Positions 56,260 through 64,000 of a stretch of 64,000 nt of DNA are shown here, piece after piece. The notes under the pieces were generated by a model. The model was given only the letters and a program-made list of their open reading frames with translations, was not told where the DNA came from and did no database searches. Numbering within the stretch: the stretch's first letter is position 1; each line of letters opens with the position of its first letter. Made by a program: the position numbers and the translations under genes. This DNA is from Henckelia pumila (lineage: Eukaryota > Streptophyta > Magnoliopsida > Lamiales > Gesneriaceae). Location of the stretch: contig NC_133120.1 of assembly GCF_033568475.1 (NCBI RefSeq), positions 169,911,991 through 169,975,990 of the forward strand, in the 5' to 3' direction.

Positions 56260-58055
56260 TGATGAAACTTAAAATTTGTAATTATTTATATGTTAAAAAG
56301 TGTGTTTTAAAATTTAAGTTTAATTAAAATTATGAAGTTATATTATTTTAGTGTTATGTGTTTATATTTAAATGTTTTACTAAAATGTTGTATTTTACGG
56401 TTTGCGCAGGTTTGGTAAAAATAAAATTACTCAAGCTACAGAGGTCATAATGGAGTAACCTCAAAACCTGTAGAATCACAAAAGAGGCATCTTCAACTTT
56501 GTAGAAGACAAGAAATTCCAAAAACTTCATTAAGATGATCAAAATAATCAAACATCAAAATGGAGATAGATTTACTTTTACTATGACCAGCTTGGAGTAA
56601 AAATATCATAAGTATTTCATATTTTATCCAAAAGGGGTGAATGAGTTGTCCAAACACATCTACATAAAATATCCTACGTGTTCTATGTTGAAAAGAAAGG
56701 CTGAATCGGTGGTCTAAGGCATCAAACATACCAATTAAAGTTGGGTCATGGTATTGACATTCAAGGAGACAAGCACCCACCAACTTTACTATTTCATATT
56801 TAATGAGCCTTGGACTCTTGCTCTCATTTGGCCTATAAATAGATGTGTTGTATAAGCTTTGTAGGGTGCAAAAGTGTAGAGAATTCTTCATTTATAAAAT
56901 AAATATTGTGTGTGTGAGAATAAAAGTTTGAGTGTGCAAGTTTCTCAAGTTCAAGTATGAAATTTCTTTTATCTTTATTCTTGAGTTTCATGTTCATGGA
57001 AAGCTAAATCTTTTTATGTCAAGGTGAAAAGGTTTCATTGTTGGTCAAGTAAGATTGTCTATATTTTGTATATTCTTTTCTTTTCTATTTTTATTTTTAC
57101 TAATTGATCTTTATTTGTAGGTATAATTTTGGATGATTTGTTGTTATCTATTTACATCAAATGCTTGGTACCTTGAATGTGGTTACCTTGATTTGTTGTC
57201 AAATATGATACAATAAATACTACAATAATTATATACTATAAATATATGTATCTATTTATAATAAAGTCATATATATTATTTAGACGATAGCGTGACACTG
57301 TCGGTTGTTCTAAATAATATATTGTGATTTGAACTAACATTTACTTTTTCGCATCTAACTTTTACTTTATCGCAACTAACATTTATTTTTCCGCAACTAA
57401 CATTTACTTTCTCGCATCTAACTTTTACTTTTCCGCAACTAACATTTACTTTATCGCATCTAACATAAAGTCATATATTTTATTTAGACGATAGCGTGGC
57501 TCTGCCGGTTGTTCTAAATAAAATATTGTGATTTGATCTAACATTTATTTTTATGTCAATTTATATTTATGCATTTATATATATATTATGGGTACCATGT
57601 ATTAAATATCGGTTGATATTAATATAGTGGGAACTATATTATATGATATACTTGTTTAAATATTTAATTGTTCTTTTTATGTTTATATTTATTCATCTAT
57701 ATATATATTATGGGTACCATGTATTAAATATCGGTTAATCTGATATTAATATAGTGGGAACTATATTATATGATATACTTGTTTAAATATTTCATTGTTC
57801 TTTTATGTTTATTTTTATTTTAGTTTCTTTTATTTATTTTTATTAAACAATCTTAAATAAACCAACAATGAACCTTTGAAACCTTGACAATTTTATAATT
57901 TGTGTATTTGAAGTTTTATAATAATATTTTCATCTATAATATATTATTGCTAAAATTAAACTTACAACATCCTCTCCGTGGATCGATCTCGTACTCACGA
58001 GTATATTACTTGCAGACAACCTACACTTGGGTGAATTACAATTTAAGTTGTAGCA
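56260..58055 (+). repeat. 3' LTR of Athila, shared with a second truncated copy
   Basis: The 1796-bp LTR matches 46205-47998 almost perfectly (TATA box at 56834-56841, 22-bp array at 57333-57466). Unlike a normal 3' LTR it is followed directly by another Athila internal region. Confidence 0.92.
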
Positions 58056-58695
58056 AGTTTTTGGCGCCGTTGCCGGGGAGGTATAAATTAAGTTTAATTT
58101 TGTTATTATGTAAATAGTATGTTGTTTTTAATTGTATGATTGTTTGGAGTCGTAAACAAAGTGGTAGACTTGTTCGAGTAACTGAAAATATTTTAAACAT
58201 GGACGATAATTCTAATAATCAAGATGATAATAATAATAATAATAATCATCAAGAACATGAACAACCAAGAACACTTAGGCACCATATGAATCCAATAAGA
58301 ACTAGTACACCATCTTGTTTAGTTTTTCCTCCTGATGCATCTAATTTCAATTTTAAGCCACAAGTCATTCAACTTTTACCAAATTTTCATGGCTTAGATT
58401 CTGAAAATCCATATTTGCATTTAAGAGAATTTGAGGAGGTTTGCAACACTTATAATGATCAAAATTGTAGCATGGATACTGTTCGATTAAAGCTTTTTCC
58501 TTTTTCCTTAAAAGATAAAGCTAAAACATGGTTGCAAAATTTGAGATCAAGTTCAATAAGATCATGGGAAGAAATGCAACAACAATTTCTAAAAAAGTTT
58601 TTTCATTCCCATAGAACAAACTCTTTTAAAAGACAAATTACAACTTTTTCTCAAAAACAAGGGGAAACATTTTATCAATGTTGGGATAGATATAA
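58056..58695 (+). pseudogene. Truncated second Athila internal region (leader and gag start)
   Basis: The sequence repeats 47999-48638 almost exactly, including the primer-binding site and the first part of gag from 58136. One visible coding difference is P to H (FFHSHRTNSF). It breaks off after GGGATAGATATAA at 58695, where Copia-4 sequence begins. It is a remnant of a tandem or recombined element. Confidence 0.9.
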
Positions 58696-59619
58696 CAATG
58701 TTTTGATGAAACCAAAGTCCTTTATTGTTTCATCAAATTTCTAGTTCCAACTTCTTGATGCTTGTTTGAGACCATATATTGATCTCTGAAGCTTGCATAC
58801 CTTATGCTCGCTTCCATAGATGTGAATCCCTCGGGCTGTATCATATAGATCTCTTCCTTAATGTTTCCATTAGGAAATGCAGTCTTCACATCCATTTGCC
58901 ATATCTCATAGTCATACCATGCTGCTATGGCAATAAGGATTCTTATGGACTTGAACATTGCGACTGGTGAAAAGGTTTTATCATAGTCAACTCCTTGTCT
59001 TTGAGTATAACCTTTTGCTACCAATCGTGCCTTGTAGGTTAGTACCTTGCCATCAGGCCCAAGTTTTCTCTTGTAGATCCATTTACACCCTATTGGAACA
59101 ATTCCATCGGGAGGATCTACTAAAGATCAAACTTGGTTTGTATGCATTGAGTCTATTTTCCACTGCATAGCATCAAGCCATAAATTCGAATCCGCATCAG
59201 AATTTGCTTCCTTGAAGTTTCTTGGATCACATCCAATGTCGGGTTCACTTTGAACCCCTTCAAGAAGAAGACCATATCGAATAGGAGGTCTAAAAGTCCT
59301 CTCGGATCTCCTAGATGTAGGCGTGTCCACTGAAGGTTCTTGAGGTGTGGGATCGTTATTTTGTATCTCAGGTTCTTCTCGAATTTCTTCGAGTTCCATC
59401 ATCTTGCCTTTCTTATCTAATAAAAACTCATTCTCCATGAAGGTGGCATTCCTCGAAACAAACACTTTTGTTTCAGTAGGATGATAGAAATTATATCCGA
59501 TTGAATTCTTTGGATATCCTACAAAATAACATAAGGTGGATCGACTATCCAACTTATCTCCCACAGTCTGCTTCACGTAAGCAGGACATCCCCAAATCCT
59601 CAAGTACGAATACATAGGA
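58696..59619 (-). pseudogene. Copia-4 pol fragment (integrase end to reverse transcriptase start)
   Basis: Minus-strand reading gives the end of an integrase (YLRIWGCPAYVKQ, YFVGYPKNSIGYNFYHP) and an acidic linker. The first part of a reverse transcriptase follows (ARLVAKGYTQRQGVDYDKTFSPV, WQMDVKTAFPNG), and a frame change near 58830 precedes the break at 58696. It ends on the right at the Gypsy-2 LTR. Neither terminus of the element is attached. Confidence 0.85.
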
Positions 59620-61851
59620 TGTGACGACCCAAGTTCTAATCTTTTATTTAATCAAATCGTCATAATTATTAGTCAAGGAATCAAAGACTAAACAAAGCAA
59701 AATTATTATTATTTTTTTTAAAATCAGAGCACCTCGCTCGATCGGTAAAAAGCTACCGATCGAGCGAGCACAAAGGCCCAACTATCGGGTGAGAGTAAAA
59801 TTGGCCTCGCTCGATTGGTCATTTCCTACCGATCGAGCGAGCACAATTGCTCATGTTTCTGTTCAGAAAATAATAGCCTCGCTCGATCGGCAGGAATTGC
59901 CCGATCGAGCGAGCACAATTCCAGAAGAAAAAGATCAGCCATGGTTGCTGTCATAACCGAGTTCTTCCATTTATTTTCATCTAGTTTTAGCTAGAACATG
60001 ATCTAAACAATGTTAACCACTAACATGCATTCAAACATGCTATACAATAGATGGAACTAGATCATAACAAGGCCTTACAATCATAATAATCAAGGCTCTC
60101 AAAACATGCAAGAAGCATTGTTATTCAATAAAGTTTAAGCTACATCATGTTGTCTAAAGGATTACAACATCATTTCCAATCCTATATACATCAACAAGAC
60201 AACAATTAGATCACCAACAAGTCTTGAAACAAGTAGCTATAACATGATCATGTCTTTGAACTCAACTCTAACATAGACAGCTCACAATCATCTAAACTCG
60301 GATCATCACGCTATTATTCTTATCCCTTGTTCTTCAAGTTCGCTTTTGCCCGGTTCCACTCCCGCCTATTGCCATGACACATACAACACAACAATAGCCG
60401 GATAACTCTGGTGAGAAATATATTTCCCAGTAAAAGCAACTAAACATGCATAGAAAGCATATATCAAAATCATGATATAAAAATAAATACAATGCATGTT
60501 TTAAAACAAGGTTCATCTCTTATCTCATCGGTTGGGATCCCGAGAAGAAGATATCATAGCTAACCACCGACTCTCCCAATCGAGGTGGGGCTACTTATCT
60601 TACTTCTCTAGACTTTGAAGCCACTACATATGCATTTCAGACGCTAGGCTACGTCAACCACCCAGGCCATACATATATAATCCCTCAAATCGTCTATTCG
60701 AACGTTTTCGTTCATTTCAAAATCAAAGAATAAGTCTTTCAAGATAAATGCAATATATATCATCACAAGAGCATTCATTAACATCTAATACTCATTCAAT
60801 AAATCATAGAAGAGCATAGAAAAGCACTTAAGCAAATAAGTATGTGATTTAGGGAACTCGATACAAACCATCTCGAGTTATAATCCCATTCAAGTAGTAG
60901 TCCACTTTTACCTTTCAAATGTGAGGGTTATGGTGTCTTCAAGCTTGTCAAAATCTGTACAAGTATCAACCATAAGCCTAATCCAAAATCTGCTCAATTT
61001 TCAACTCAAACATCAAGGCAAAACGCTACCAACCTTGTGCTTTCTTCTATCGGTTTTGAAGTCAAGATTATCAAGTCGATGCGTCCTGTTTATTAGCTGA
61101 AACCACAACATAATTGCCAAAGAACATCAGCTTAAGCTCATCTCAATATCAGCCCAAACATAAGATAGCAAAACACTTCAAATCAAAAGTTCGTCGGCAT
61201 ATCGGTATAAACTCGGCAATCCCGAACGCAACTATAACAATATCAGTTGTATAAGCTTCAAAACCAACATAATCCTCAACATATCAGCAGGTATATAAAT
61301 CGAATCATAGCTAGGAAATCATAAGAACATGATACAACAATCATTCCTCAACCCAACTTCAAGAAAACAAGTTTAGAAGCTCATCAACCTCAATTCACAA
61401 CACAAATCTGATAACTACCATTTTCAAATTCTCAAACCCTGATGAACTAAGAGAAAACTTACATCAATTCGAAGGTCTCGTTGCAAGGATTTCAGAACAT
61501 CTTTCGGAATCGAAAACGGATAACCGGATCAAAAGATACGGCGATTTGAACAAATCCAAAGGCAAAGAAAAGAGAAGTGCTCGACTCCCTGTTCAACTTG
61601 TTCTCCAATTTCTGAATTGATCCTTACACATACACGTATACATGCTGAGTAATAACTTAAAATTCTGATAACTCATTCCTATTTGCAATTTAGCCCCTCA
61701 AATCTTCAAAAATTGCAATTTGGTCCCCAGCTTCCTATTTCATTCACTTTCAATCCTAATCAATTTAAGAATATTAGAATTTAAATCAAAACTCCAAATA
61801 TTCCCAAATTAATTATTTTTGGATTAAAATTAAATAATTCCGGGCATTACA
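59620..61851 (-). repeat. 3' LTR of Gypsy-2
   Basis: On the minus strand the 2232-bp LTR starts TGTAATGCCC and ends GGGTCGTCACA, next to the polypurine tract. It has no coding capacity. The minus-strand terminal part carries three long hairpins, listed separately. The other LTR is outside the window, so the boundaries rest on the TG...CA ends and the polypurine tract. Confidence 0.8.
59733..59914 (-). repeat. Three near-identical hairpins in the Gypsy-2 LTR
   Basis: A perfect 15-bp stem (CTCGCTCGATCGGTA / TACCGATCGAGCGAG) with a 6-base loop lies at 59733-59768. Similar hairpins lie at about 59806-59841 (one or two mismatches) and 59879-59914 (13-bp stem). They are spaced about 73 bp apart. 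Confidence 0.88.
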
Positions 61852-61871
61852 ATTCTCCCCCACTAAGACTC

Positions 61872-61889
61872 GATTTCGTCCTCGAAATC
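61872..61889 (-). other. Conserved stem-loop before the Gypsy-2 polypurine tract
   Basis: GATTTCG and CGAAATC flank a four-base loop that reads AGGA on the element strand, as in Gypsy-1 at 8667-8683. It lies about 10 bp from the polypurine tract. Confidence 0.65.
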
Positions 61890-61948
61890 TCAAGTAGTAT
61901 CAACAGATCATATAATAGAAAGAACAGAAAGACTAAAGGAGACTCACA

Positions 61949-64000
61949 TCATTGAAACATCTCTGGAAATCGTTGCCTCATATCTGATTCCGTCTCCCAA
62001 TTTGCGTCTTCAATACCATGACAACTCCACTGAACTTTCACAAGCGGAATAGTCTTCGTTCGAAGTTGCTTCTCCTTACGATCAAGAATCTGAATTGGCT
62101 TTTCGAAATAACTCAAAGTTTCGTCGAGTTCAGCCTCATCAGATTGAAGCACATGAGATTCATCAGCAAGATATTTTCAAAGCATCGATACATGAAAGAC
62201 ATCATGTATTCCAGATAAAGCCGGAGGAAGAGCTAATCGATAGGCAAGATTGCCTATTTTCTCCAGAATTTCATACGGACCAATGTAGCGTGGAGACAAC
62301 TTCCCTCGCTTGCCAAATCGTACGGTGCCTCTGAACGGAGAAATCTTCAGAAATACACGATCCCCCTGTTCAAAAGACAAAGGTTGACGTCGAATATTGG
62401 CATACTTCGCTTGTCTGTCCTGAGCTGTCTTCATTCTTTTCTGAATAAGCTTCACCTGTTCTGTCATATCTCGAATCATATCAGGCCCAATGTCAGGTAC
62501 TTCAGAGATATCATCCCAATAAATAGGAGATCGACATTTTCTACCATACAGAGCTTCAAACGGAGCCATCTCAATACTCGATTGATAGCTGTTGTTGTAC
62601 GAGAATTCACAAAGTGGTAGTGATTCTTGCCAACTAGTGCCAAAATCAAGCACTACAGCTCTCAACATGTCCTCCAATGTCTGAATGGTACGCTCAGACT
62701 GTCCGTCTGTCTGTGGATGATACGCTGTGCTTAAGTATAGCTGAGTACCCAAAGCATTCTGTAAGCTGTACCAAAAATGAGATGTAAATCGAGGATCACG
62801 ATCTGATACAATAGACTTCGGCACTCCATGTAATCTGACAATTTCTCGGACATAAAGTTCTGCCATCTGATCGTGTCGATATGTCATACGATAAGGAATA
62901 AAACATGCTGACTTCGTTAATCTGTCGATAATCACCCAGATAGCATCGCAACCTCTGGAAGATCGAGGTAACTTCGTCACGAAGTCCATGGAAATATGAT
63001 CCCATTTCCATTCTGGAACTGAAAAACTCTATAACAAACCAGGCGGTTTCTTCCTTTCAGCCTTCACCAGTTGGCAATTAAGACATCGAGACACAAAATC
63101 AGTGATATCTGACTTCATTGATTTCCACCAATATCGAGTCTTCAGATCTTTGTACATCTTCCTCCCTCCAGGATGAATGCTATATCGACTACAATGCGCC
63201 TCTGTCAGTAGTTGTTGTCTCACATCAGAAATATCAGGCACTACAAGGTGATTATGAACATAAAGAAGATCATCTCAAACCTGATATTCAGACACATGCC
63301 CTGACCGAACTTTCTCAATTGAATTCTGCACACTCTGATCAAGTTTCTGAGCTTATCTGATTCTCAAAAGTAACTCTGGTTCAACTTGAATTTGATAAAG
63401 TCGCAGAGGCTGATAATTCGTATCAAATACCAATCCAGAAAGACAACAGTTTTCTATCAAATTTGATACACCAATCGTCGATAAGGACAAGGAACATACC
63501 TTTCGACTCAATGCATCAGCTGCTGCATTTGATTTCCCCGGATAGTACTTAATCTCACAATCAAAGTCTTTTAGCAAATCAAGTCATCTCCGTTGTCTCA
63601 TATTCAATTCTGACTGTGAAAACAAATATTTCAGACTCTTGTGATCAGAATAGATTTCAAACTGTTCCCCGTACAGATAATGTCGCCAAATCTTCAAAGC
63701 AAATACAATGGCGACCAATTCAAGATCATGAATTGGATATCTGGTCTCGTGAGGCTTCAACTGTCTCGAGGCATAAGCAATCACATGCCTTCGCTGCATC
63801 AAAACACACCCCAAATCTCGATGAGATGCATCACAATAAACAGTGAAACCACCAGTACCTGAAGGAATCGTCAAAACTGGTGCACTAGTCAGTCGTTTCT
63901 TCAACTCAAGAAAACTGGATTCACAGGCTTCAGACCAGACAAAAGGAGCATTTTTCTGAGTCAACTGAGTAATCGGCTTCGCAATACTGGAAAAATCTTT
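61949..64000 (-). pseudogene. Gypsy-2 pol: RNase H, integrase and chromodomain-like tail
   Basis: Minus-strand fragments run from RNase H (63964-63584, [22 protein letters not shown]) through the zinc-binding region (CLNCQLVKAERKK). They continue through the integrase core ([38 protein letters not shown]; 62989-62177) to a chromodomain-like tail (PIQILDRKEKQLRTKTIPLVKVQW; 62152-61949). In-frame stops near 63581, 63351, 63273, 63028 and 62174 interrupt it; where the original residue is evident they look like C-to-T changes. The gene continues beyond the window. Confidence 0.9.

Larger units (their letters stand above)
46205..58055 (+). mobile_element. Athila-lineage Ty3/gypsy element carrying two extra genes
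   Basis: The LTRs at 46205-47998 and 56260-58055 differ at only a handful of positions. The primer-binding site TGGCGCCGTTGCCGGGGA is the one typical of Athila elements, and gag-pol is one intact frame of 1762 codons. Between pol and the 3' LTR lie a 183-aa cysteine-rich protein and a 212-aa LOG-type enzyme, both intact and on the same strand, where Athila elements usually have an env-like gene. The polypurine tract is GGTTTGGGGGTG near 56248-56259. The whole unit looks young and possibly still mobile. Confidence 0.9.
59620..64000 (-). mobile_element. Gypsy-2, Tekay-like chromovirus, continues past the window
   Basis: On the minus strand the order RNase H, integrase, chromodomain-like tail, polypurine tract (TCTCCCCCAC near 61854-61863 on plus) and 3' LTR is visible. 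It belongs to the same clade as Gypsy-1 but to a different family. Gag, protease, most of the reverse transcriptase and the 5' LTR lie beyond 64000. It is inserted into the Copia-4 fragment. Confidence 0.9.

Overview
The window is repeat-rich nuclear DNA of a eudicot plant. Evidence for this: a five-exon plastid-type tryptophan synthase beta gene, an F-box/FBD gene, plant LTR-retrotransposon lineages (Copia including a Sirevirus, Tekay-like chromoviruses, Athila), a Harbinger-type MITE and an endogenous pararetrovirus. The style of the repeats suggests an asterid, perhaps Lamiales, but that is a guess.

Layout. 1-126 is host sequence. 127-20279 is one old Copia element on the minus strand (Copia-1, target duplication AAATT). 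A Tekay-like Ty3 element (Gypsy-1, 2693-10091, duplication CCTTT) split its pol, and a younger relative (Copia-2, 13897-20261, duplication AATAA) landed in its 5' LTR. The nest ends 75 bp before the start codon of the tryptophan synthase beta gene (20355-23474), so it separates that gene from its original upstream DNA, still visible at 1-126. A Harbinger MITE lies at 24392-25205. A single genome-length endogenous pararetrovirus (minus strand, about 25.8-33.1 kb) lies between inverted sequences bounded by a perfect 9-bp direct repeat, as in a Mutator-like element. The F-box/FBD gene is at 34337-35897 (minus), followed by a tandem-repeat tract at 36.76-38.03 kb.

From 38148 to the end the window is again a nest: a Sirevirus (minus, 38148-44819) cut in its gag by an LTR of another Copia (Copia-4, 44820-46204), which is cut by an Athila element (plus, 46205-58055). 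A second, truncated Athila copy shares the Athila 3' LTR and ends at 58695, abutting a Copia-4 pol fragment. That fragment is cut by a second Tekay-like element (Gypsy-2, minus, 59620 to beyond the window).

The most striking object is the Athila element. Its LTRs are nearly identical and its 1762-aa gag-pol is unbroken. Where Athila elements usually carry an env-like gene it has two intact ORFs on the same strand: a 183-aa basic, cysteine-rich protein resembling the nucleic-acid-binding proteins of carla-like plant RNA viruses, and an intronless 212-aa cytokinin-activating LOG-type phosphoribohydrolase. A retroelement carrying a possible virus-type regulator plus a hormone-activating enzyme would be unusual and testable.

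All identifications rest on reading motifs and comparing copies inside the window; no database search was possible.
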